A DNA stretch of 24,859 bases from CAZMGT01 sp964565895 (lineage in GTDB: Bacteria; Armatimonadota; Zipacnadia; UBA1398; CAZMGT01), in NCBI GenBank assembly GCA_964565895.1, contig CAZMGT010000055.1, positions 1 through 24,859 of the forward strand, in the 5' to 3' direction. The position numbers and the translations under genes are program-made. How positions within the stretch are numbered: the stretch's first letter is position 1; each line of letters opens with the position of its first letter. Shown piece after piece: positions 8,868 to 15,876 of this stretch. Below the pieces are notes generated by a model. The model saw only the letters and a program-made list of their open reading frames with translations. It did not search any database and was not told the origin of the DNA.

Positions 8868-11422
8868 TGGACAAGCCAACCCCGCTTGCCACAAAGCTCC
8901 TGCCCGCAGCCGCGCCGGGCGCCCCCCAGCGCGTTGCGTGCGCTGCACGGTGGGCGGCGGCCGCTGTTCTTTTCGCGCTTGTCTTTTGCGCTCGGTGTTC
9001 CTCGTCTGCCGCGGAGAGCGTGCGCTCCGGGCCGTTTGAGCTGTTCGTTAGACCGGACGGCGCGGGGTTTATCGACGAAATTCGCCTGGACGGGAAAACG
9101 ATCGGCAGCCTCGACCGGCCAGTAGGCGAAGCCTCGCCTGGCTTTTACCTCTCGGCCGCGGCAAAGCGCGCTGAGCAAAAGCTCCTCGCTCTCGCTTCCT
9201 CGCAGGAGGCGCAGCGCGCTTGGGCCGCCCCCTGCCGCGTTACCCAGCGCAAAAACGCCCGCGGGCACCGCGAGATCGTCCTGGAAAACGGGTTCTTGAG
9301 GGTCGTCTGCGTGCTCGACATTGGGGGGCGGATAACGGAGCTGCGCAGCAAGCTTACCGGCGACAACTTTCTCAACGACCGCTACTCCTCGGGCAAGCTG
9401 CCGGATCTTTCCAAGCGCGTCTACCTCGGCGGCTGGGAGGACGCCATTGACCGGAGCGAGGGCGACAAGCTGTGGAAGCTGCCCTACGAGGCGCGCGTGC
9501 AAAGCGCCGGGCCGGACGAGGCGCGAGTAACGCTCGCCTGCGAGGCGGAAAACCCCCTCGCCAAGGGCCTGCGCCTGCGCGTAGAGCGCACGCTTACCCT
9601 GCGCCGCGGCCTCCCCGCGCTGTCGATCGACGTCTCCTACACCGCGCTGGACAAGCGGCAAAGCGTGAAGATTATGCCCCACCCGGAGCCTCTCGCCGGC
9701 CACGCGGTAGACGACGGCGACGTGTTTTATCTCTCAAGCTGCGGCGAGCTGCGTCGCGCCCCATATGCTGCGCTGAAGGGCAAGGACCTGTTCTTCCGCC
9801 TTAAGCCCGAACAAGACCATTGGGCCGCGGTCGTTGACGTCGAGGAGCGCGTGGGGCTGGTGCACGTGTTTCGCGGGCCGGTGGCCACGCTCGACGTCTA
9901 CCTCGGGAAGGTCGGCTATACCCTGGAGCCCTATACCCGGCGCGTGGGGGGCGTGGACCCTGGGGGGAGCGTGACGCTGAGCAACCTCTACATTCCCTGT
10001 GCAAACTTAGACGGCGTGGCGTTTGCCGACGAGCAAACCGTGGTGCAGGCGCTCCTGGAGAAGGAGGTCCTGGGGCGCAACGACCCGCTGAAGCTAAAGC
10101 TCGCCGCCCTAAGCACTGCACGCACAAGCCCGCAGATTACGCTTAGGCCGCGCGTCGTGAGCCCGTCCGGCGAGGCGCTGGACTTGGGCCAGGTGTCCTT
10201 CCGCGGGCAGGCGCTCGTCGCTCAACCGCAGGTTAAGCAGTGGGACGTCTCCCAGCTTGCCGGCGGGGCATACCTGCTCGAGATAGACATTGTCCGCGAC
10301 GGCAAAACCGTCGGCCAGGCGCGCGTTCCATTTTCCAAAACGGTGAGCAGAGGGACGTTTTGCGACTTCTTCCTGCCCCGCGACCCAGGCGATCTCTTCT
10401 CAGCCTTGGGGATAACGGTGCGCTGCAAAACAACGGTAAGTGCCGTGCGGCGGGCGGGCCAGGGCGTGGTTGTCGCCGGCGTTTACGACTGCCGCGGGCA
10501 GCGCTCGCCATTTGAGACGACGATCGCCCCAGGAGCCGAGGAAGGGGAGTTTGTGATCGGCCACCGGGCGACGCTTAACCCGCCAGCAGGGGCGCGGCTG
10601 CGCGCGTTGGGGTTTAACGTTCCCCTGTTCGTGTCGGACGACGACCACAAGGTATACACCGCGGTGGGCTGCCCGCGGCGCGTGGAGCGCTGGCGGCTAG
10701 ATCAGAACGATGAGTATTACTGGACCTGGCTTATTTCCGACAACCGCGCGCGCTGGCCCCTGTGGCGGTTTGGCGGGCTGTTGATCGAGGGCCCGCAGCG
10801 CGCGGTGGTCTGGAAGGCCGGCGGGACGAACGTTAAGCCGCTGATTATGGACGAGGCCCCAAGCACCCCGGGCTGGCTGGACTTCTCCGGCCCGGACTTT
10901 GGGCTAACGGTCCTCCTCGACGAGTGCGCGAGCAAGCCCCCGAAAGGGATCGTGGCCCATGGGCAGGAGCGGCTGGTGTCCGTTTATCTCTACCCCCCGC
11001 AGGTGCGCCCGTTGCCCCTCGCCTCGGGTGCGCGGGGGCTGAGGTCGCCGGCGGAGGAGGCGGGGCTTGTCGCGGGCAGGGAGGTTGTCCATCGCTTCCG
11101 CTTGCACTTTCACCGCGGGCTGCGGCCCGCGCCGATAAAGCCCGAGCTGCCCGACGACAAATATCGTCGGCTGCTGCGCGCCGCGGCGCAGTACTTCCCG
11201 CGGCGCCTGCCGGGAATGGGCATCCCCGTGCACATTGGCACGGTGGAGGAGCAGATCGAGAAGGTCATCGCCAGCGGAATTAGCCCCACGGACTTCCTCC
11301 GCGACCACTCGTGGTGGGAGATGAAGAACATTGTAAAAAACCTCGGCCCGGGCTATAGCTACGACCGCGACGACCACGAGGGCTCCGTGCGGCGGATAAT
11401 CGAGCGCCTGCGCAGCGAATAG
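8867..11422 (+). CDS. Large exported beta-sandwich protein with a galactose-mutarotase-like region; function unknown
   Basis: An 851-aa protein I cannot assign to a characterised enzyme. An N-terminal hydrophobic stretch (RWAAAAVLFALVFCARC) suggests export. Residues 55-72 (GPFELFVRPDGAGFIDEI) match part of the neighbouring PL26-like protein, as does a segment near 665-710 (GWLDFSGPDFG...PPKGIV...YPP). Between them lie a mutarotase-like sandwich (about 130-400, with GGRITELRSKLTGDNFLND), an Ig-like domain (about 410-495, DVSQLAGGAYLLEIDIV) and a second sandwich. The C-terminal 90 residues are charged and helical, ending RRIIERLRSE. The PL26 helical catalytic domain is missing. ATG 8867 overlaps the previous stop by one base, with GGAGGA about 9 bases upstream; GTG 8864 is an alternative. 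A binding or accessory role in glycan breakdown is a guess. Confidence 0.75.
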   Translation: MDKPTPLATKLLPAAAPGAPQRVACAARWAAAAVLFALVFCARCSSSAAESVRSGPFELFVRPDGAGFIDEIRLDGKTIGSLDRPVGEASPGFYLSAAAKRAEQKLLALASSQEAQRAWAAPCRVTQRKNARGHREIVLENGFLRVVCVLDIGGRITELRSKLTGDNFLNDRYSSGKLPDLSKRVYLGGWEDAIDRSEGDKLWKLPYEARVQSAGPDEARVTLACEAENPLAKGLRLRVERTLTLRRGLPALSIDVSYTALDKRQSVKIMPHPEPLAGHAVDDGDVFYLSSCGELRRAPYAALKGKDLFFRLKPEQDHWAAVVDVEERVGLVHVFRGPVATLDVYLGKVGYTLEPYTRRVGGVDPGGSVTLSNLYIPCANLDGVAFADEQTVVQALLEKEVLGRNDPLKLKLAALSTARTSPQITLRPRVVSPSGEALDLGQVSFRGQALVAQPQVKQWDVSQLAGGAYLLEIDIVRDGKTVGQARVPFSKTVSRGTFCDFFLPRDPGDLFSALGITVRCKTTVSAVRRAGQGVVVAGVYDCRGQRSPFETTIAPGAEEGEFVIGHRATLNPPAGARLRALGFNVPLFVSDDDHKVYTAVGCPRRVERWRLDQNDEYYWTWLISDNRARWPLWRFGGLLIEGPQRAVVWKAGGTNVKPLIMDEAPSTPGWLDFSGPDFGLTVLLDECASKPPKGIVAHGQERLVSVYLYPPQVRPLPLASGARGLRSPAEEAGLVAGREVVHRFRLHFHRGLRPAPIKPELPDDKYRRLLRAAAQYFPRRLPGMGIPVHIGTVEEQIEKVIASGISPTDFLRDHSWWEMKNIVKNLGPGYSYDRDDHEGSVRRIIERLRSE

Positions 11423-11429
11423 TACAAAC

Positions 11430-11466
11430 AAAACGGCTCGGGAGGAGAGCCCTCCCGAGCCGTTTT
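11430..11466. terminator. Bidirectional intrinsic terminator between convergent genes
   Basis: A perfect 16-bp inverted repeat (AAAACGGCTCGGGAGG and its complement) encloses a 5-base loop. The AAAA/TTTT ends give a U-tract on both strands, and on the minus strand it is extended by GTTTGT. It sits 7 bases after the plus-strand glycan cluster stop and 27 bases beyond the stop of the pseudopilin gene, so it can end both transcripts. Confidence 0.93.
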
Positions 11467-11493
11467 CCGCTTGTGCTTGGCGTGCTGAAAGGC

Positions 11494-12177
11494 CTAACGC
11501 TTGTTGCCGGTGATCGGATCGTACTCGATGTCCGGCACGCCCCACCAGCTCCAGGGCGCGCTTTGCCCGGGGTAGCCATACCAATAGCCGTTGCCGATGG
11601 TCTGCTCGAACGTAACCCACTTCGCGTGCCCGTCCATCAGGGCCACGTTAAACCCATCGTTGTGCCTGCCCCAGGCAAGCTGCGCGCTCTGCCACGGAGT
11701 TCTCTTCCTCACGTCCATGTGCGGCACGGTGGGCTGGCGATGGTTCAGGTGGTGGTTGGTCGAGTTGCTCTTGCCGTCGCAGAACGTAATAAGCTGCGAC
11801 GGGTTGGGACACTCGCTGAGCTTGGGATAACGACCCGTGCCCGGGTCGCCCATGACCCACCCGCTATCGTTGATCTGGTAGTTGTGGTAGTATCCCGCGC
11901 CGCACTTCTTGTTCGCCGTCCCGCTCGGGCAGACGTAGATGCCTTCGTTTTTGATATACGGCTGAAGTTTCTCGCACCACGACCCGCTGGGGCACGTGCC
12001 GTCGTAGTCCTCGACGTACATGAGATAGGCCGTTTGCAGTTGCCGCACGTTACTCAGGCACTGCGTCTGCCGGGCCTTCTCCCGCGCCTTAGCGAAGACG
12101 GGGAAGAGGATCGCGGCCAAAATGGCAATAATTGCGATAACAACAAGTAGCTCGATGAGCGTAAACCCTTTACGCAT
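11494..12177 (-). CDS. Type II secretion / type IV pilin-like prepilin (DUF1559-like)
   Basis: A 227-aa protein beginning MRKGFTLIELLVVIAIIAIL, the class III signal of prepilins: a prepilin peptidase would cut after Gly4 and methylate Phe, with Glu at mature position 5. The following AAILFPVFAKAREKARQ is the form I associate with Armatimonadota. The C-terminal part has RHNDGFNVALMDGHAKWV, resembling the H-X9-DG motif of DUF1559 proteins, and paired Cys residues. The start ATG at 12177 has a strong GGAGGGAGG upstream. It is monocistronic, framed by tRNA-Leu upstream and a strong terminator downstream, with no other pilus or secretion gene near. Such proteins are numerous in these genomes, and their specific roles are unknown. 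Confidence 0.92.
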   Translation of the reverse strand: MRKGFTLIELLVVIAIIAILAAILFPVFAKAREKARQTQCLSNVRQLQTAYLMYVEDYDGTCPSGSWCEKLQPYIKNEGIYVCPSGTANKKCGAGYYHNYQINDSGWVMGDPGTGRYPKLSECPNPSQLITFCDGKSNSTNHHLNHRQPTVPHMDVRKRTPWQSAQLAWGRHNDGFNVALMDGHAKWVTFEQTIGNGYWYGYPGQSAPWSWWGVPDIEYDPITGNKR

Positions 12178-12422
12178 CAGACGCCTCCCTCCTCGTTGTC
12201 AAAGATCATTGCGCCGGAAATAACTTGCGGCTAACTCGCTCGGCCTCCCTCCCTTCGCGCCGATGTAGCACGCTTGGTGATAGGGCCCAGCTCCCTAGAG
12301 CGCTGCGCCCCTGCCCGCTCGATATTTACACGACACGAACGATTTTCTCACCTTGCGCACACATTCCTCCGCAAATAATAAACAATTCAGCGCTGAGCTT
12401 TCCCAGGAGAAACGGAGCGAGG

Positions 12423-12512
12423 TGGTGCCCAGGGCGGGACTCGAACCCGCACGGCCCCACAGGGGCCCAGGGATTTTAAGTCCCTTGTGTCTGCCGATTC
12501 CACCACCTGGGC
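12423..12512 (-). tRNA. tRNA-Leu(UAA)
   Basis: The minus strand folds as a class II tRNA. The acceptor stem is GCCCAGG with CCTGGGC and discriminator A, and CCA is encoded at 12425-12423. The anticodon stem AGGGA/TCCCT closes the loop CTTAAAA, giving anticodon TAA. The long variable arm (GGCCCC TGT GGGGCC) is as expected for leucine, and the T arm is GCGGG-TTCGAGT-CCCGC. Confidence 0.96.
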
Positions 12513-12604
12513 ACACACGGTGTGGGCCGCGTTAAAGCCGGCGTTTGAACCTTATTTTCGGCGCCCGCCGCGAGGCCTCCTTTTCCCGAGCCGCGCCTAG
12601 CGCG

Positions 12605-12633
12605 TTGACGGCGCGCAGGGGTTTTGCGATAAT
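12605..12633 (+). promoter_or_regulatory. Near-consensus sigma-70 type promoter
   Basis: TTGACG (12605-12610), a 17-base spacer and GATAAT (12628-12633) match the vegetative -35/-10 consensus at 10 of 12 positions with ideal spacing. Transcription would begin near 12640, leaving a leader of about 40 bases before the ATG at 12679. It could drive the small acidic protein and possibly the ABC permease genes behind it. It is the only promoter in the window I can call with confidence. Confidence 0.8.
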
Positions 12634-12678
12634 CCCTTGGCCAAACGCTCAAACTGCCAACATGCGGAGTCTTCTTCG

Positions 12679-12993
12679 ATGGCGCTACGTTTCTCCCGTG
12701 TCGTGCGCACACCGTACTCTGAAGTATATCACATCTGGAATGGCGAGCAGCGCGTCGGGCAGTTCGACGTCCACTACGGCACGTCTACCGCTTATGGGAC
12801 ACTTATCTTGGAGGTCGAGCTGGACGAGGAGGCGGAGCAGCAGCTCGTCGCCCAGCTCGACGCCGAGGTCGTCTCGAGCTGTATGCCCGACGTCGTGCGC
12901 GAGGATTTTCAGGTAACCGTTTTTCGAGGCCGGGAGATCTCCTCGTATAACGACGACGAGGACATTCTCCCCGATCTCGAGGACGAATTTTAG
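12679..12993 (+). CDS. Small acidic hypothetical protein (104 aa)
   Basis: I do not recognise this protein. It begins MALRFSRVVRTPYSEVYHIW and has an alternating beta-like pattern (VGQFDVHYGTSTAYGTLILE), then a helix (DEEAEQQLVAQLDAEVV), a further strand (FQVTVFRGREI) and a very acidic tail (YNDDEDILPDLEDEF). There is no signal peptide, so it is probably cytoplasmic. The ATG at 12679 has CGGAG nine bases upstream. An in-frame TTG at 12637 lies at the predicted transcription start and is therefore unlikely to be used. It lies behind a strong promoter, 100 bases before the ABC permease pair. The coding call rests on promoter, ribosome site and a sensible protein pattern. Confidence 0.78.
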   Translation: MALRFSRVVRTPYSEVYHIWNGEQRVGQFDVHYGTSTAYGTLILEVELDEEAEQQLVAQLDAEVVSSCMPDVVREDFQVTVFRGREISSYNDDEDILPDLEDEF

Positions 12994-13080
12994 CCTCCGC
13001 GACCATCGCCGCGCACCGCCCCCGCGCCACAGCGCCGCATAGTACGTCGCCTGGCGAGCGAGGCCGCGGAGGGTGCTCCT

Positions 13081-13085
13081 GGAGG
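13081..13085 (+). promoter_or_regulatory. Ribosome binding site deciding the permease start
   Basis: GGAGG lies 8 bases before the GTG at 13094. The longer frame would start at GTG 13073, where GGAGG abuts the start codon with no spacer, so 13094 is preferred. Confidence 0.55.
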
Positions 13086-13093
13086 CAGGAGGG

Positions 13094-14080
13094 GTGGAGC
13101 GAACCGCTGCAGCCGACCGCCCGCGCGGCCGCCGCGCGCAGTGGGCCGACTGGCTCGGCTCTCAAGTGTTTATTCTCCCCAACTTCCTGGGCTTTTTGAC
13201 GTTTACCCTCCTCCCCGTCCTCGCCTCGCTCTGCCTAAGCTTTGTCAAGTGGGACGTTGTGCGCCCGGTAAACACGGCGCAGTTTGTCGGCCTGGGAAAC
13301 TTCAAACACCTGCTTGGCTTTCACCTGGAAAACGGCCTTATCGTGGCCAACGATACGGAGTTTTGGTACTACGTTTACAACACGCTGTTTTTAATGCTCG
13401 GCATCCCCGTGTCCATCTTCTCCTCGCTTTTTTTGGCGCTGGTCATGAACCAGCGGCTGCGCGGAATTGTCTTTTACCGCGCCGTGTTCTTCCTCCCCAC
13501 GGTCTGCCCGGCAATCGCCGTGTGCCTGCTTTGGCAGTGGATCTATAACGGCGAGTGGGGGCTGCTCAATCAGGCGCTGGCGCCCGTTTACAACTTCGTT
13601 AACTCCCTGTTCGGGACGCACTGGCGGCCGCCGCAGTGGCTAACCAACCCGCAGACGGCCAAGCCCGCGTTTATTCTGCTTGGCCTGTGGGCGGGCATCG
13701 GGGGGTATAACTGCATTCTCTACCTCGCTGGCCTGCAGCAAATCCCCCAGGAGCTTTACGAAGCGGCCGACCTCGACGGCGCAAACTGGTGGCACAAGCT
13801 GCGCCACGTTACCTGGCCCATGCTCTCCCCAACGACGTTTTTCATCGCCATTATGAGCGTCATCCACGGCTTTCAGGGCGGGTTTACCACGGCGTATATC
13901 ATGACCCAGGGCGGCCCCGCGGGTGCGACGACGACCATCGTCTACTACATCTACAACCAGGGCTTTCGCTATTTCCACATGGGCTACGCGGCATCCATTG
14001 CTTGGGTGTTGTTCGTCGTCGTGTTCGTGGCCACGCTCATTAACTGGAAGTACGGCGGCCGGCGGGTGACCTATCTCTAG
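13094..14080 (+). CDS. Carbohydrate ABC transporter permease (MalF/UgpA type)
   Basis: A membrane permease of about 328 aa for sugar import. Six hydrophobic segments are visible, starting with FILPNFLGFLTFTLLPVLAS and ending with SIAWVLFVVVFVATLINW. The EAA loop that contacts the ATPase reads EAADLDGANWWHKLRHVTWP, with the conserved EAA...G spacing. A periplasmic loop between TM1 and TM2 carries the typical FVGLGNFKHLL block. The length is normal for this class. The start is uncertain: GTG 13094 has a well-placed ribosome site, and GTG 13073 would add seven residues. Seventeen bases separate it from the partner permease, so the two form one operon and a heterodimeric pore. No substrate-binding protein or ATPase gene lies in the window. 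Sugar type cannot be told. Confidence 0.93.
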   Translation: MERTAAADRPRGRRAQWADWLGSQVFILPNFLGFLTFTLLPVLASLCLSFVKWDVVRPVNTAQFVGLGNFKHLLGFHLENGLIVANDTEFWYYVYNTLFLMLGIPVSIFSSLFLALVMNQRLRGIVFYRAVFFLPTVCPAIAVCLLWQWIYNGEWGLLNQALAPVYNFVNSLFGTHWRPPQWLTNPQTAKPAFILLGLWAGIGGYNCILYLAGLQQIPQELYEAADLDGANWWHKLRHVTWPMLSPTTFFIAIMSVIHGFQGGFTTAYIMTQGGPAGATTTIVYYIYNQGFRYFHMGYAASIAWVLFVVVFVATLINWKYGGRRVTYL

Positions 14081-14097
14081 GAGGTTGCGGGAGGGCG

Positions 14098-15276
14098 ATG
14101 CGCGAGCTTGTCCGATTTCTCGAGCGGCGTGAGGAAGCGCGGCGTCCCCGCACGCGAGCGAGCGCCATCGCTGCCCTGGTAACCTATGTCCTGCTCTCGC
14201 TGGGCGGGTTTACCATGCTCATCCCCCTGGCGTGGATGGTTTCCACCTCGCTTAAGCTCCCTGGCGCGGTGTTTACCATTCCCCCGGAGTGGATCCCCAG
14301 GCGCCAGGTGCGCCAGTTTGTCCTCGGCGAGGAGCGGCCCATCTTTGAGGTATACATCAACGGCCGGCTGCGTCGCGTGGCCTTGCTCGAGCACAAGCGC
14401 GACCTAAGCCGCGTCGTCCCCGTGGACGAAGTGTTCCGCCGCAAACGGGGCGACGGCGCAGGCGAGGGGAAGCTGGAGATAAACGAGTTCGTCGTTAAGC
14501 GCAAGGAGCTCAAGCCGGTAAAAGAGATCCACCTGGAGTGGTCCAACTACTACAAGGCGTGGACCGCGGTGGAGATCGACCACTACTTAATTAACTTCCA
14601 GCTCGGCAAGCGGCACATCCGCTGGCTGCACATTACCCACGGTTTTGTCATGTTTTACATCAACAGCGTGCTCGTCGCCGTAGTGGTAACCTTCGGCCAG
14701 GTGTTCACCAGCTCCCTCGCGGGCTATGCCTTCGCTCGGCTAAACTTCCCCGCGCGCGACAAAATCTTCCTTGGCTACCTGGCGACGATGATGATCCCCT
14801 ACACGGTAATCATGATCCCAAACTTCATTCTCATGCGCAGCCTGCGGCTGATCGACACCTATTGGGCGCTCATGCTTCCCCCGCTGTTTTCCGCCTACGG
14901 AACGTTTATGTTGCGGCAGTTTTTCATGGGCATTCCCCAGGAGCTAGAGGACGCCGCGCGCATCGACGGGTGCAGCAAGTTCGGGGTATATCTAAACGTC
15001 ATCCTCCCCCTCTCCAAGCCCGCCCTGGCCACCCTGGCCACGTTTACGTTTATCGGCTCGTGGAACAGCTTTATGTGGCCGCTCATCGTCACCAACCGCC
15101 CGGAGATGAAAACCCTGCCCATCGGCATCGCCCACTTCCAGGGACTGTATAACACAGAGTGGACGCTGCTCATGGCGGCCTCGGTAATCGTTATTGCGCC
15201 GGTGATTTTGGTGTTTGTCTTTAACCAGCGCTTCTTCCAGCAGGGGATTCACCTTGCCGGCCTAGGCGGGCGCTAG
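14098..15276 (+). CDS. Carbohydrate ABC transporter permease (MalG/UgpE type) with extra extracytoplasmic domain
   Basis: A 392-aa permease, about 100 residues longer than usual for the MalG class. TM1 is near 22-48. The usual PPEWIP element (62-67) should run within a short distance into the NYxxAW element, but here SNYYKAW comes only at about 149-155. Between them is a roughly 80-residue charged insertion rich in beta-like segments (FEVYINGRLRRVALLEHKRD...EINEFVV). TM2-TM6 follow, with the EAA loop at about 284 (EDAARIDGCSKFGVYLNVIL). The start ATG at 14098 is preceded by GGGAGGGCG. It pairs with the permease gene 17 bases upstream. By topology the insertion lies outside the membrane, where it could touch the binding protein; that is inference. 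Confidence 0.93.
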   Translation: MRELVRFLERREEARRPRTRASAIAALVTYVLLSLGGFTMLIPLAWMVSTSLKLPGAVFTIPPEWIPRRQVRQFVLGEERPIFEVYINGRLRRVALLEHKRDLSRVVPVDEVFRRKRGDGAGEGKLEINEFVVKRKELKPVKEIHLEWSNYYKAWTAVEIDHYLINFQLGKRHIRWLHITHGFVMFYINSVLVAVVVTFGQVFTSSLAGYAFARLNFPARDKIFLGYLATMMIPYTVIMIPNFILMRSLRLIDTYWALMLPPLFSAYGTFMLRQFFMGIPQELEDAARIDGCSKFGVYLNVILPLSKPALATLATFTFIGSWNSFMWPLIVTNRPEMKTLPIGIAHFQGLYNTEWTLLMAASVIVIAPVILVFVFNQRFFQQGIHLAGLGGR

Positions 15277-15384
15277 CGCGAGGCCACTTCCCGCTGAGGA
15301 AGGGATCTCTTCCCCCGCGGAAAACAGGTTATCCTGAGCTGCGCGCCTGGCGAGCATCAGCGCAGCAGAGGAGAGGTGTCCCGG

Positions 15385-15852
15385 ATGCGACACGAGTTCT
15401 TCATCGAGCGGGCGCGGTTGGGAAACCCGTTCGTCGCGCGGCTCATGGCGGGCGACGACCTGCTTCAGCGCATGGAGGAGATCGCCGCGTTAAAGGAAGC
15501 CCGCCGCCTCGTTGTCCTTTCCGCGGTGGGCGCGCTGTGCAACGTTAAACTGCGAAACTATAAGGAGGGAGCGACCCTCCCCGTCTCTTCGGAATCATAT
15601 ATGGTCGCCGAGGCCCCGGGCCCGTTTAAGCTCATCTCGCTCGAGGGCAACGTCTTTCCCGAAAAAGGAAAGCCCACACCCCACCTCCACGTTATGCTCG
15701 GAACGAGCAACGGCGTGGTTATCGGCGGCCACCTCGTCGCCGCGCAAGTGTTTACCTCGGTGGAGATGGTCTGCGCGGAGATCGAGCGCAGTTGGTCCGT
15801 GCGCACGCTGGACGAAAACACGGGCCAGCCCGAGCTGGTCATCGCCGAGTAG
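15385..15852 (+). CDS. PPC (DUF296) domain protein
   Basis: A 155-aa protein with the PPC fold (plant and prokaryote conserved, DUF296). Family blocks are VVLSAVGALCNVKL near the middle, FKLISLEGNVF, HLHVMLG and VIGGHLVAAQVFTSVEMVCAEI. In plants the domain occurs in AT-hook DNA-binding proteins. Bacterial stand-alone versions form trimers and have no settled function; their His residues may bind metal. I chose ATG 15385, with GAGAGG 8 bases upstream; GTG 15376 is in frame and would add three residues. It follows the permease pair by 108 bases on the same strand, and 24 bases separate its stop from the convergent S55 gene. Confidence 0.88.
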   Translation: MRHEFFIERARLGNPFVARLMAGDDLLQRMEEIAALKEARRLVVLSAVGALCNVKLRNYKEGATLPVSSESYMVAEAPGPFKLISLEGNVFPEKGKPTPHLHVMLGTSNGVVIGGHLVAAQVFTSVEMVCAEIERSWSVRTLDENTGQPELVIAE

Positions 15853-15876
15853 CCGCCCGGCGCGTGCCGCCGCGCG

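Noticed and set aside
12387..12396. Palindrome TCAGCGCTGA downstream of the tRNA, followed on the minus strand by T-rich sequence
   Set aside because: The palindrome has no loop and would make only a three- or four-pair hairpin, too weak to call a terminator.
12423..12512. tRNA-Leu as an integration site for a mobile island
   Set aside because: I saw no repeat of the tRNA 3' end elsewhere in the window and no integrase or other mobility gene.
15277..15384. Possible terminator or promoter between the second permease and the PPC gene (GGAAG...CTTCC)
   Set aside because: The stem is only five pairs with no T-tract, and no -35/-10 pair is convincing.
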